Source of the DNA: Pseudoselenomonas ruminantium
Lineage (GTDB): Bacteria; Bacillota; Negativicutes; Selenomonadales; Selenomonadaceae
Assembly: GCF_900142515.1 (NCBI RefSeq)
Contig: NZ_FRBC01000007.1
Coordinates: 1 to 64,000, forward strand
Length of the DNA stretch: 64,000 bases
Reading direction: 5' to 3'
Below the pieces are notes generated by a model, which was given only the letters and a program-made list of their open reading frames with translations, searched no databases and was not told where the DNA came from. Shown in pieces: positions 8,116-16,883 of the stretch. Position numbers and translations under genes: made by a program. How positions within the stretch are numbered: position 1 is the stretch's first letter; the number at the start of each line of letters is the position of its first letter.

Positions 8116-9468
8116 TTAGAAATACATTTCCCACTGGGTGCGGAAGAAGCTGTAAGCATAGCGTCTGCCAGGATCCCTGTCAAGGCATTTGCCCATCTTG
8201 CCAAAGGTATAATTGATCAGCAGTTTCGTATTGCGTACCGGCACGAAGTCAACACCCACGCGGAGGCCGTTGAACTCGCCCCAACGAGAATACTGCCATA
8301 CCTTATCACCATCATTATTCGCAAGATTTTCGGCTTTATAATCACCATGCGTAAACTCTGCAATATCATCATTGAACCAATTGGTCATGCCGGAATGGCC
8401 ACGCTGCAGATATTTCTTGATATAAATATCATAGGAACCGGGGATATCCGGACGGGCTTCCTTGTACTGCAGCTGAAGAACATGCGACTTATTCAAGGTC
8501 TGCGAATCAGATTTTGCCATGGCGGCCCAGAATTTCAAATCACGATTGAGCTTGGTATCGAAACCAAACGACCAGGTCTTACGTTCGAGACGGTCAGTAC
8601 GGCGCTTGATCTTGCCATAATGCGTGGCGAGATTGGTATTCTTGGCTATGGGGATTTCACCAATCAGGGACACAACTTTCAAGTTTCCATCGCCGCCTTC
8701 ATTCCAATAATTCAACTCATTTTCCTTGTCGCCATAGAAAATCTTGCTATAGGTATTACCAGCACTCAGCGTAAAGTTCGCTTTGCGCCCCCATTTGGTC
8801 GGTATTCCATAGCTGGCCTGCCAGCCATCAATCTTATCATCGAACGTGAACTTGTAGGGAGATTGCAGATAATAGCGGCCTGCTTTGACATTGACTTCAC
8901 CTACACGGCCTTCCGCGTAAAGCTGCAGAACCGGACGGGAATACTTCTTGCCGCCGGGCTCATTATAACCACCATGTCCTTCATAAGCACCATGATTGTC
9001 CGTAAGATTATTCTCGAATTCATGTTCACTATGCAGCGACCAGCGATCATTGATGCGATACTTCGTGAACAGGTTGAGCCAGATGGTCTTATAATCATTG
9101 GGATCATTCCGGTCTTCATAATGATGCTTATCCCAACGCAGACGGCCATAGCCGTGAATTTCCACCGGCGGCTGCCAGCTTCTTTTCTCCACCTTTTTCA
9201 TGCGTTTGTCCAGACTTTCCAGCTGGGCATTCAAACGACTCTGCAGTTCCTGCGCCTGATGCAGCTGCTCCTCCAACTGCTTGCGCATCACCTGCAAGGA
9301 TTCCTGTGTCACGGGCTGCTGTGCATCAGCTCCCGTTTGATTTTCCGTTACTGCATTCTGTTCCATGGCCGGCTTCGTATCCATGACCACTGGCTGTGCC
9401 CCTACCGTACTGCTCATGCTGATAGCCAGCGCCGGCACCAGGCCACAAATCATCCGCTTCTTGTTCAT
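8116..9468 (-). CDS. Outer-membrane porin of the fructan locus, without SLH domain
   Basis: The 450-residue protein has a signal peptide (to about residue 25), a glutamine-rich coiled coil (about 50-95, LEEQLHQAQELQSRLNAQLE), then a long run of alternating beta strands ending in aromatic WEMYF, typical of a beta-barrel terminus. Unlike the porins at 15385-16773 and 52394-53938 it has no SLH domain, so wall attachment must differ. Position between the permease and the secreted GH32 suggests it passes fructo-oligosaccharides. ATG at 9468 is chosen for the signal peptide and GGGAG upstream. Confidence 0.8.
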   Translation of the reverse strand: MNKKRMICGLVPALAISMSSTVGAQPVVMDTKPAMEQNAVTENQTGADAQQPVTQESLQVMRKQLEEQLHQAQELQSRLNAQLESLDKRMKKVEKRSWQPPVEIHGYGRLRWDKHHYEDRNDPNDYKTIWLNLFTKYRINDRWSLHSEHEFENNLTDNHGAYEGHGGYNEPGGKKYSRPVLQLYAEGRVGEVNVKAGRYYLQSPYKFTFDDKIDGWQASYGIPTKWGRKANFTLSAGNTYSKIFYGDKENELNYWNEGGDGNLKVVSLIGEIPIAKNTNLATHYGKIKRRTDRLERKTWSFGFDTKLNRDLKFWAAMAKSDSQTLNKSHVLQLQYKEARPDIPGSYDIYIKKYLQRGHSGMTNWFNDDIAEFTHGDYKAENLANNDGDKVWQYSRWGEFNGLRVGVDFVPVRNTKLLINYTFGKMGKCLDRDPGRRYAYSFFRTQWEMYF

Positions 9469-9540
9469 GCTCTTTTCTCCCTCCAAAAAAGGAAACCGTC
9501 AAGTTTTGCCCTGCGGTTTCCTGTATCATCAACGTTCCTT

Positions 9541-10815
9541 TCAAGCTTCCAACGGCTGACCAGCCACATCCCGATCATCCCGTTTCAGGATGACAAAGGC
9601 ATAAAGCGTAGCCGCGAAGACAATTCCCGCAATCACGAGGAACGTATTCTGATAGCCAATGCTGTCACGCAGGCTGCCCAGCGGCACGGAGAAAATGATA
9701 CCACCCACGGAAGCCGCAATCTGGAACCCTACCATGTACAGGGTAGCCGATACACGTGTATCGAAATGCAAAGTGAAATAGCGGAAGATTGCCAGCACAA
9801 AGAGTGCCGTTTCCGGAGCATGCAGGAGTTTTATAAGGCCAATCCCCAGCGGAGTCGTAGCCAGGCCACAGCCGCCAATGCGGCAGATCATGATCATGCA
9901 GCCTAAAAGCAGCGCATGACGTACACCAATCTTTTTCATCAGCACCGGTACCAGCCCCATCATCAGGAATTCCAAAAATACCTGCACAGAGTTCAAGATA
10001 CCATAAGCCTGCTGGCCTTCTTCCGGAGTGGCAAAGAACTGCGTGAAGAATTCCGGGAACATCTGCTGATCAAAAACCGTATAAAAAGTCCAGCTCAGAA
10101 TAACAAAAACAATGATTTTCCAAACATCAAGGATACCAAATACCTGAATGATTTCCTTGAGCGAAGGAGATTTGACCGCCTTGTCGCGTTCCTCGCTGTT
10201 CTCATACGCAGCAACATTTGCATCCTTGTTTTCCGGCTTCATAAATAGCAGTACGGCAAGCAGTACAGCCGATACCGCCGAACCAGTCCAGAACACCAGA
10301 TACGGATTGATTGTGAAGAGGAAACCTGCCGCCAGAGCTGACATTGCATAACCAAAGGAACCCCAGGCGCGGGCCTGACCATACTCAAAGCTGTAACGAC
10401 GGCTGAGACGCTCCGTCACTGCCTCGAAGACCGGGCAGGCAGCCAGGTATGCCACAGCCAGATAGACCGCACCGACCATAGCACCAACATAGAAATTGCT
10501 CTCCAGCATGGGCACATACACCCAGGTGAAGAACGGTGCCAACAGGACCTGGCAACCCACCATGGCAATCAGCAGGTTTTTTTTCAGCCCCAGTTTATCC
10601 TGCAGTGATCCATAGACAAACATCAGTACCAGCGCCACAGCTGAACCAAAGGTATAGATGGTGCCGACCTGTGCCCCCGTAAATCCCTGCTTAGTCGTCA
10701 GCCATATCTGGAAGAAGGACCACCAGATTCCCCAGCCTGCAAAGAATAAGAGTATTTCCAACGAACCCGCCCGATAGAACGGATTGCGTAAAGCTTTCGA
10801 AAAAACGTTTTGCAT
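9541..10815 (-). CDS. OHS-family sugar/proton symporter (sucrose permease type)
   Basis: A 424-residue major facilitator protein with about 12 membrane segments, resembling the oligosaccharide:H+ symporter group of LacY, RafB and CscB (start FYRAGSLEILLFFAGWGIWW, ARAWGSFGYAMSALAAG in the middle). It probably imports sucrose or short fructo-oligosaccharides unphosphorylated, which suits the cytoplasmic GH32 24 bp upstream. ATG at 10815 follows AGGGGAG. Confidence 0.8.
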   Translation of the reverse strand: MQNVFSKALRNPFYRAGSLEILLFFAGWGIWWSFFQIWLTTKQGFTGAQVGTIYTFGSAVALVLMFVYGSLQDKLGLKKNLLIAMVGCQVLLAPFFTWVYVPMLESNFYVGAMVGAVYLAVAYLAACPVFEAVTERLSRRYSFEYGQARAWGSFGYAMSALAAGFLFTINPYLVFWTGSAVSAVLLAVLLFMKPENKDANVAAYENSEERDKAVKSPSLKEIIQVFGILDVWKIIVFVILSWTFYTVFDQQMFPEFFTQFFATPEEGQQAYGILNSVQVFLEFLMMGLVPVLMKKIGVRHALLLGCMIMICRIGGCGLATTPLGIGLIKLLHAPETALFVLAIFRYFTLHFDTRVSATLYMVGFQIAASVGGIIFSVPLGSLRDSIGYQNTFLVIAGIVFAATLYAFVILKRDDRDVAGQPLEA

Positions 10816-10839
10816 GATTATTCTCCCCTTCAGCTTGAA

Positions 10840-12216
10840 TCAATACTGATTACATTCGCCCTCCAGCCGCCACGCCTTGACCTGATTGGCAGCCTTAGCC
10901 AGCAGGCGGCAGTTGACATCTTTTTCCCAATAAATGCGTTCCGTGAACGTCAGTTCTCCGTCTGCCACGAACAGTTCTGCCGAGCTCTTGTCGATGAAGA
11001 TCTGCAGTTTCAGCGGCTCTTTGCTGGTCAGTACCGCAGCCCGCTCGCCGTCTTTCGTGTTGCGATTCAGCACAAAGCGTCCGCCAGGCTCCAGACTCAG
11101 CTGCAGGCTCTTATCCCCATCGGACAGCAGCAGGAGTACCCCCTCGGCCTTTTCTGTAAAAGTCAGTTCCAGCTCTGCCTGACGCCCCAGCTTGTAATCA
11201 CGCTCCGCTTCAAGGCAGCCATTCAGCAGGACTTCCTGCCGTAAGCCTGTAAGCTCGCGCACTGGTTTCTGCAGGAGGCGGCCATCTTTCACAGACAGTT
11301 CCCGCGGTAATGTGAGTGCTCCGGCCCAGCCATCTTCGATTTCTGGCATCGGGGAATCCCAGGCATTCATCCAGGCGATCATCACCCGCCGGCCATCCGG
11401 CGTCAACATCGTCTGTGTCGCATAGAAATCATGACCATTATCAATTTCCACAAAACCAGCATGCTGTAGTTTCTTATCCTCGACATTTCCCAGCAGATAA
11501 CCGGTCTGATTCAGATTGCGGAAGCGGTCACCATCGGCCTCAAGTCCCTGCGGGGACATCAGCAGTATATCCTTGCCATCCAGATGGAAGAAGTCCGGGC
11601 ATTCCCACATATAGCCTTCCTGCTCCTTGCCCACAGATTTGCAAAGTTCCGTATCCAACTGCCAGTGCAGAAGATCTGGCGAGCTGTATACCAGTGCCCG
11701 GCCCAGGCCATCCACATCCTGACTGCCCAGCACCATGTAGAACGTATCACCTTCCTGCCAGACCTTCGGATCGCGGAAATGCTTCGTATTGCCTGCCGGC
11801 GTTCTGAGCACCGGATTGGCACCATACTTCGTGAAGTGGATGCCGTCCTCACTCCAGGCCACGCGCTGATCCTGATAGAAATCCTCCGGATCTACCGCAT
11901 TGGGCGTATGATGCCCCGTGTAGATCAGCCAGAGCTTATCATCATAGACCACCGCACTGCCGGAAAAACAGCCGTTCTCATTTTCATCCGGTGCCAATGC
12001 TACTGGCAGTGTTTCCCAGTGAACCAGGTCACGGCTGCGGGCATGCCCCCAGTGCATCGGGCCCCACTCAGCAGCATAGGGATAATACTGATAAAATATA
12101 TGATACCATCCTTTGAAGAAGGAAAAACCATTCGGATCATTCATCCAGCCCCCCGGTGTCATTACATGATACCCCAGGCGATATCGCTGATTTGTGATTG
12201 TTATCGGCTCTTTCAT
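10840..12216 (-). CDS. Cytoplasmic GH32 sucrose/fructo-oligosaccharide hydrolase
   Basis: Hydrolyses sucrose, sucrose-6-phosphate or small fructans. The 458 residues lack a signal peptide and carry the full GH32 set: WMNDPNGF (nucleophile Asp), FRDPKVW and MWECPDFF (acid/base Glu), with a C-terminal beta-sandwich after about 320. With a symporter rather than a PTS in the operon, unphosphorylated substrate (CscA-like) is more likely than ScrB function. ATG at 12216 is preferred: GGGAG lies 9 bases upstream, and a longer frame would run into the operator. First gene of the operon. Confidence 0.88.
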   Translation of the reverse strand: MKEPITITNQRYRLGYHVMTPGGWMNDPNGFSFFKGWYHIFYQYYPYAAEWGPMHWGHARSRDLVHWETLPVALAPDENENGCFSGSAVVYDDKLWLIYTGHHTPNAVDPEDFYQDQRVAWSEDGIHFTKYGANPVLRTPAGNTKHFRDPKVWQEGDTFYMVLGSQDVDGLGRALVYSSPDLLHWQLDTELCKSVGKEQEGYMWECPDFFHLDGKDILLMSPQGLEADGDRFRNLNQTGYLLGNVEDKKLQHAGFVEIDNGHDFYATQTMLTPDGRRVMIAWMNAWDSPMPEIEDGWAGALTLPRELSVKDGRLLQKPVRELTGLRQEVLLNGCLEAERDYKLGRQAELELTFTEKAEGVLLLLSDGDKSLQLSLEPGGRFVLNRNTKDGERAAVLTSKEPLKLQIFIDKSSAELFVADGELTFTERIYWEKDVNCRLLAKAANQVKAWRLEGECNQY

Positions 12217-12262
12217 GAACATGCGCTCCCTTGTTTCATCTAATCTATCGTGTTTCCTCTTT

Positions 12263-12323
12263 TTGAACCGGTTCAATGAACCGGTTCAAAAAGTATTTTA
12301 GACTTATTTGTATCGATTGTCAA
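12263..12323 (-). promoter_or_regulatory. Fructan operon promoter with twin LacI-type operators
   Basis: On the minus strand TTGACA (12318-12323) and TAAAAT (12295-12300) are 17 bp apart, a strong promoter. Immediately downstream are two adjoining palindromes, TTGAACCGGTTCAA (12263-12276) and TGAACCGGTTCA (12277-12288), which cover the start-site region. Central CCGG palindromes are typical LacI-family operators; the regulator at 12405-13379 is the obvious partner. Confidence 0.82.
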
Positions 12324-12404
12324 TGGTTTTGTAATTTATTTTTTTATATCTGTATTCTGACTATTGTGATTATAACGGTAAGCATACCGCCCAAGACCTG
12401 TGCG

Positions 12405-13379
12405 TTAACAGGTCTCTCCCGGCAGCAAGATTGGTGGCAATACCCATGGTGAATCATCCGGCCTGCCATTGATCATGTTCACGATTTTCTGCGCCGCCAC
12501 CCCGGCCAGATCTTCGATGGGCTGACGTACTGCAGTCAACCTGCAGATACCATTCTGGGTGATGAACGTGCCATCATAGGCCACCATCTTCAACTGCTCT
12601 GGTACTTTGATCCCGCGCCGCACAGCCACCTGCAGGCAACTGGATACCGATATATCCGACCCCAATATGCCATCCACATCCGGATAATCCACAAAAATCT
12701 GCTCTGCCAGCGCCAACGATTCCGCCAGCCCAAAGCCATTCCAAGGAAGCGCCACGACATCCGTCTTCACCCCATGCGCCTGCATGACCTCATTGAAGGC
12801 CTGATGGTATTCGCCAGCTGGAGTCTTGACCATCTGCGATCCAGAAATCTCCACGATATGCCGGCAGTCATGCTGCAAAAAAGCCTGCGCGGCCAAATGT
12901 CCGCCCTGCACATGATCCGTATGCACGATGGGAATATCCGGACTCAGGTAACGGTCAAACGCGATAATAGGCTGCTTCAGTCCCTGATAGAGCGATGTAT
13001 CCAACGAATGCGCTCCCATGATGATGCCGTCCATATTCTGACGCTGCAGCATCTCGATAAACACATGCTCCGCATTCTCCTTTTGCCGGGTACAGCAAAG
13101 CATGGTCTTATAGCCCAGATGATACAAGGCTTCCTCCAATGCTCCCACCAATTCCGCAAAAAAAGGATGGGAAACCGTCGGTACAATGATCCCCACCGTC
13201 ATGGTTCGCCTGAGCGATAGATTGCGGGCCATCTCACTGGGTACATACTGCAGTTTCTTCACAGCCGCCTGTACCTTTTGCCTGATTGCCGCCGAACCGT
13301 AATCATTATGATTGAGCACCATGGAAACCGTGCCCACCGACACGCCCGCTTCCCGCGCTACATCACGAATTCTGGCCAA
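12405..13379 (-). CDS. LacI-family repressor of the fructan locus
   Basis: The 324-residue protein starts ARIRDVAREAGVSVGTVSMVL, a canonical LacI HTH plus hinge helix (to about residue 60), followed by a periplasmic-binding-like sensor domain (GIIVPTVSHPFFAELV, VDGILGSDIS). The start is probably TTG at 13379, since AGGAGG lies 8 bases upstream; a GTG at 13388 would overlap that site. Upstream, TTGGCA and TACAAT 18 bp apart form a promoter. Probably represses the adjacent fructan operon and responds to sucrose or fructose; the inducer is not visible. Confidence 0.88.
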   Translation of the reverse strand: MARIRDVAREAGVSVGTVSMVLNHNDYGSAAIRQKVQAAVKKLQYVPSEMARNLSLRRTMTVGIIVPTVSHPFFAELVGALEEALYHLGYKTMLCCTRQKENAEHVFIEMLQRQNMDGIIMGAHSLDTSLYQGLKQPIIAFDRYLSPDIPIVHTDHVQGGHLAAQAFLQHDCRHIVEISGSQMVKTPAGEYHQAFNEVMQAHGVKTDVVALPWNGFGLAESLALAEQIFVDYPDVDGILGSDISVSSCLQVAVRRGIKVPEQLKMVAYDGTFITQNGICRLTAVRQPIEDLAGVAAQKIVNMINGRPDDSPWVLPPILLPGETC

Positions 13380-13471
13380 ACTCCGCACCTCCTGTTACAA
13401 TAAATCATCAGCAACACGCTACTCATTGTAACCTAAATCAACGTATTTTGCCAATAGTATTTAGCAGTCAA

Positions 13472-13511
13472 AAATCGCTCTCACCAGCCCCTATGCTTGT
13501 GAGAGCGATTT
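13472..13511 (-). terminator. Terminator of the galactan operon
   Basis: On the minus strand AAATCGCTCTCAC and its complement form a 13-bp stem, followed by TTTTTG, right after the GH53 stop codon. Confidence 0.85.
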
Positions 13512-13520
13512 CCAGCCTCT

Positions 13521-15371
13521 TTATTTCTGCTTATAGAATTCGAAGTTATCCAGTGATCCCCAGGTTCCCGGAGCTGCTTCCATGGTCACAGCCACGGTGC
13601 ATTTGCCGTCTTTTACCTCCACGTCCTTGATGGTGAACGTATGCCACTCGTTCCATTTCGTATCATGGATATCTACAGTCTGCGTGCCCGCGCTGGTCGC
13701 AGCGGTGAGCTGGTATTTGCTCTGGCCGCCGCCACCCTGGGTGGACACGGCTACGGTGTACTTGCCGTCAGCAAGGCCCGTGAATTCCTGGCTGGCCGTG
13801 AACTTGAAAGCCTTGTCGCTCCAATAATGCATGGCGCTGGTATCCAGTGCATCGCCGCCCTTGGTCACCACATCGAGCACCTTATCGCCGGTAATCGTCC
13901 AGCCATCCAGATTCTGCGCCTGTTCGAAATTGCCGTTCTTGAACAAATTCACCTTGTCGATGACGGATATGAGTCCCGTAACCGGATGTTTCTTGCCATC
14001 GACCGTAACGCTGCCCTTGACCGTATAATCCCCAGCCTGCTCGAATACTGGCGCAGGGTTATCCCAGCTAATCTCCAGATTCTCTGCATGATCATCCGAG
14101 AAGGTCACCCTTGTCTTGACCGGCAGTTTTGCCGATACACCCTTGCCGGCCTCAGCAGCCACGGCATCCACATCCTTGAATACCGGTTTGACTGTGGGCA
14201 GGCTCTGATTGCTGACATCGTTGAATACCTTCCACGATTCCAACGCCTTGCCCTTGTTGTCGAACATCACGAGATTATCCCATTCATCACCCTTATCCTT
14301 GAAGGCGCCTGCTCCGGGCACGGCATACCAGTCCGGTTCCCAGTAGAACATCCCGATGCCCTTGCCATTCGGCACATCAGCCAGGCTCTGCATGACGGTC
14401 CGAAGTCCCGTAGCCTGCCCCTGCACCGTGGAGCGGAAACCGCCCACGAGTTCAGCCTGAGCATCATAAGGGTTCTTCGTATCGTCGAAGTTCTCATTGG
14501 TATAGCCGAAGGCCGTTTCCACGATCACGACATCCTTGCCATAGCGGGCAGCCAGATCATTGATATTATTCCGCATCGCATCCATATTGCCATGCCAGAA
14601 GGGATAATAGGACAGGCCGATGATATCGAAATCATTGACGCCGTTATCTTTGATCAGCTGATTGTAGAAATTCTGCGAAGCTGCATTATCCCCACCTTTG
14701 TCGATATGGATCATGGTCCTGATGTTAGGATCTGTTTCATGGACAGCCTTGAGACCGCTGGCCACAAAGGATGCCAAGGTCTTGCCATTGTCATTGGACG
14801 GCAGTTTCCCGAGCGGCCAGATCATGCCATTGGTGATTTCATTACCCACCTGCACCATTTCCGGCAAGTGGCCTGCCTTTTTGAAATCACCCAGCACTTT
14901 TTTCGTGTAGTTATAGACGCTCTTGCTCACCTGCGAAGCCGTCTGCTTCTCCCATGCCTTGGGCACATACTGCTTGCCCGGATCTGCCCAGAAGTCGCTG
15001 TAATGGAAGTCAATGAGCACCTTCATGCCCAGTTCGTGAGCCCGCTTGGTCATGGCTATCGCACGCGCCGCCGTGGTATAGCCGCCGCCATTGGCATGGT
15101 CGGGATCGTTCCAGATACGCACGCGGATCCAATTGATACCGTATTTCTTCATCAGCGCCAGCTCGTCCATTTCCGTGCCGTCCATATCGTAGAATTTACC
15201 GCCGAGGGCTTCGAGTTCTGGCAGCATGGACACATCGGCACCCTTGATGAAATCCGCACTGAGATTGGGAATGGGATTGACCTGCACGGCCGCATCAGCG
15301 GGAGCAGCCACGAACAGGGAACCTGCCGTCAGAGCAGCCATAACTAAAGATTTCAAAGTTGATTTACGCAT
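13521..15371 (-). CDS. Secreted arabinogalactan endo-beta-1,4-galactanase (GH53)
   Basis: Cuts beta-1,4-galactan side chains of pectin into galacto-oligosaccharides outside the cell. Of 616 residues, 1-27 are a signal peptide (cleavage after APADA), about 35-390 a GH53 barrel with FIKGADVSMLPELEALGGKF, the acid/base in VGNEITNG and the nucleophile in VIVETAFGYT, then an Ig-like region and a C-terminal sandwich (NLFKNGNFEQAQNLDGW) that resembles a carbohydrate-binding module. ATG at 15371 has GAGG 8 bases upstream. Last gene of lacE-porin-GH53, tying the lac pathway to galactan. Confidence 0.9.
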   Translation of the reverse strand: MRKSTLKSLVMAALTAGSLFVAAPADAAVQVNPIPNLSADFIKGADVSMLPELEALGGKFYDMDGTEMDELALMKKYGINWIRVRIWNDPDHANGGGYTTAARAIAMTKRAHELGMKVLIDFHYSDFWADPGKQYVPKAWEKQTASQVSKSVYNYTKKVLGDFKKAGHLPEMVQVGNEITNGMIWPLGKLPSNDNGKTLASFVASGLKAVHETDPNIRTMIHIDKGGDNAASQNFYNQLIKDNGVNDFDIIGLSYYPFWHGNMDAMRNNINDLAARYGKDVVIVETAFGYTNENFDDTKNPYDAQAELVGGFRSTVQGQATGLRTVMQSLADVPNGKGIGMFYWEPDWYAVPGAGAFKDKGDEWDNLVMFDNKGKALESWKVFNDVSNQSLPTVKPVFKDVDAVAAEAGKGVSAKLPVKTRVTFSDDHAENLEISWDNPAPVFEQAGDYTVKGSVTVDGKKHPVTGLISVIDKVNLFKNGNFEQAQNLDGWTITGDKVLDVVTKGGDALDTSAMHYWSDKAFKFTASQEFTGLADGKYTVAVSTQGGGGQSKYQLTAATSAGTQTVDIHDTKWNEWHTFTIKDVEVKDGKCTVAVTMEAAPGTWGSLDNFEFYKQK

Positions 15372-15384
15372 TATTTTCACCTCA

Positions 15385-16773
15385 TCAGAAGCTATAGGAC
15401 AGAGCGCCTAAGAAAATATCGTCATATTTGCTGAAGCCTGCGGTGTTCTTATCATAAGGTCTGAGTTTGTAATAGCAGAGTTCCAGATTCGTATTAGCAG
15501 CCAGCATGTAATCACCGGCAATACCCCAACCACGGGCACCATCGCGGCCATAGCCATTACCACCGGCAATGTTCATATGATGCGCCCAGTAAGTGCTATC
15601 CACAGCCACTTTGCCAAAGGCGAAATATTCACCATAGATCTTCCAGGTATTGGCCTTGCTCCAGATCATATTGCCGTAAGTCAGGCGAGTCCAGAAGCCG
15701 TTCTTGCCATTTTCCACCACGCCGGTATTGTTGCGTACACCTTCCGCAATCAGATTCCATTTTGATGTCAGCTGGGCATTGAAGCCAATCGCATGCTGAT
15801 TCAGTTTGTAATTACGCTGTACCCAGGAGGCATCTTTGAGTTGTACCCAATTATTCAGCTGCGTATTGGTATGCAATGTGCTATAGGTGGCAGAGACCTT
15901 TGGACTCACCTGATAGGCCACATTGGCAAAGAAGGAAGGCATATTCTCTGCCTGCCAGCCTTCGGCTGCAATATCACCATAGCCCACCATAGCATTGAGT
16001 TTCGGTCCGAACTGATGGGACACATAGAAGCCATCAACAGGATTCTCCCAATAGATCAGCCCCTGCCCCATGCTCAGCTCCGTACGCCCTACGGAAAGCT
16101 TCGTGCCCGCATGGTTCCAGTTCAGGCTGAACTTATCCAGCCGGAAATGATCCTGATTGTTGGTGCCATGGCCATTCCAGGCATTGTCATTCTTGCCGCC
16201 TGCTCCGTCATGGACAAAGGACTTATCCTCGTATTTGATGCGGCCGTCCACACTGAGGTTCTTTGCCGGTTCAGCATAAATGCCCAGGCGTACCCGCTTT
16301 TCAGCCGCACTCTTGCGATCTCTTTGCCCATTAGTGGCCGGTTTCGTCATGGAGCCATCCTTGTTGGTTATATAGCGCAGGCGGGCATCGCCATACCATT
16401 TGAAGCCCGACCATTTCTTCAATTCCTGCACATCACTTTCCACATTTTTGAGCCTTACATCCATATCCTTCAGCTCAGCTGCAAATTCCTTTTCCAGCTT
16501 TTTCATGGCGCCTTTGTCTGCCGGGCGGGCCGTATCGTATTTGGCCAGTGCCTTGCTGACCAATTCGGCCATCTCATAGCGGTTCATGGTCTTCGTGCCC
16601 TGGAAGGTACCATCGCCATAGCCTTCCAGCACGCCATCTTTGGCCAGCATGGTAACCGCATCATAAGCCCAATGGCCTTCCGGCAGGTCCTTGAAGGGAT
16701 TCTGGGCAGCATAAGCCGTAGAGCCCAGAGTCGTTGCTGCCAGCACTGCCGCCATAAGAGCTGATTTTTTCAT
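15385..16773 (-). CDS. SLH-domain outer-membrane porin (OmpM type), galactan locus
   Basis: A 462-residue porin with signal peptide (1-22), an SLH domain (about 25-85: NPFKDLPEGHWAYDAVTMLAKDG), a coiled coil (about 95-130) and a beta-barrel ending in GALSYSF. In Negativicutes the SLH domain of such proteins binds modified peptidoglycan and tethers the outer membrane; S. ruminantium Mep45 is the studied example. Lying between lacE and the galactanase, it probably lets galacto-oligosaccharides through the outer membrane. ATG at 16773 follows AGGAGG. Confidence 0.88.
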   Translation of the reverse strand: MKKSALMAAVLAATTLGSTAYAAQNPFKDLPEGHWAYDAVTMLAKDGVLEGYGDGTFQGTKTMNRYEMAELVSKALAKYDTARPADKGAMKKLEKEFAAELKDMDVRLKNVESDVQELKKWSGFKWYGDARLRYITNKDGSMTKPATNGQRDRKSAAEKRVRLGIYAEPAKNLSVDGRIKYEDKSFVHDGAGGKNDNAWNGHGTNNQDHFRLDKFSLNWNHAGTKLSVGRTELSMGQGLIYWENPVDGFYVSHQFGPKLNAMVGYGDIAAEGWQAENMPSFFANVAYQVSPKVSATYSTLHTNTQLNNWVQLKDASWVQRNYKLNQHAIGFNAQLTSKWNLIAEGVRNNTGVVENGKNGFWTRLTYGNMIWSKANTWKIYGEYFAFGKVAVDSTYWAHHMNIAGGNGYGRDGARGWGIAGDYMLAANTNLELCYYKLRPYDKNTAGFSKYDDIFLGALSYSF

Positions 16774-16820
16774 GATGATTCCTCCTAAAATTCCTAATCT
16801 TCTGTAAAATTTTGCATAAA

Positions 16821-16868
16821 AATACTCCTGCTGCCACTGTTGCCATTACAGCTGGCAGCAGGAGTATT
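16821..16868 (-). terminator. Intercistronic terminator between lacE and the porin gene
   Basis: On the minus strand the 16-bp arms AATACTCCTGCTGCCA and complement run directly into TTTTT. It lies 15 bp after lacE and before the porin gene, so only part of the transcription from the lacE promoter should continue. Confidence 0.8.
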
Positions 16869-16883
16869 CGTTCCTACTAATTT

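Noticed and set aside
8080-9906. 608-codon open frame on the plus strand across the fructan locus
   Set aside because: It runs opposite a porin and a permease gene, crosses gene borders and has no domain; a by-product of codon composition.
13641-15347. 568-codon open frame opposite the GH53 gene
   Set aside because: Shadow frame; the minus strand encodes a complete galactanase with signal peptide and catalytic motifs.
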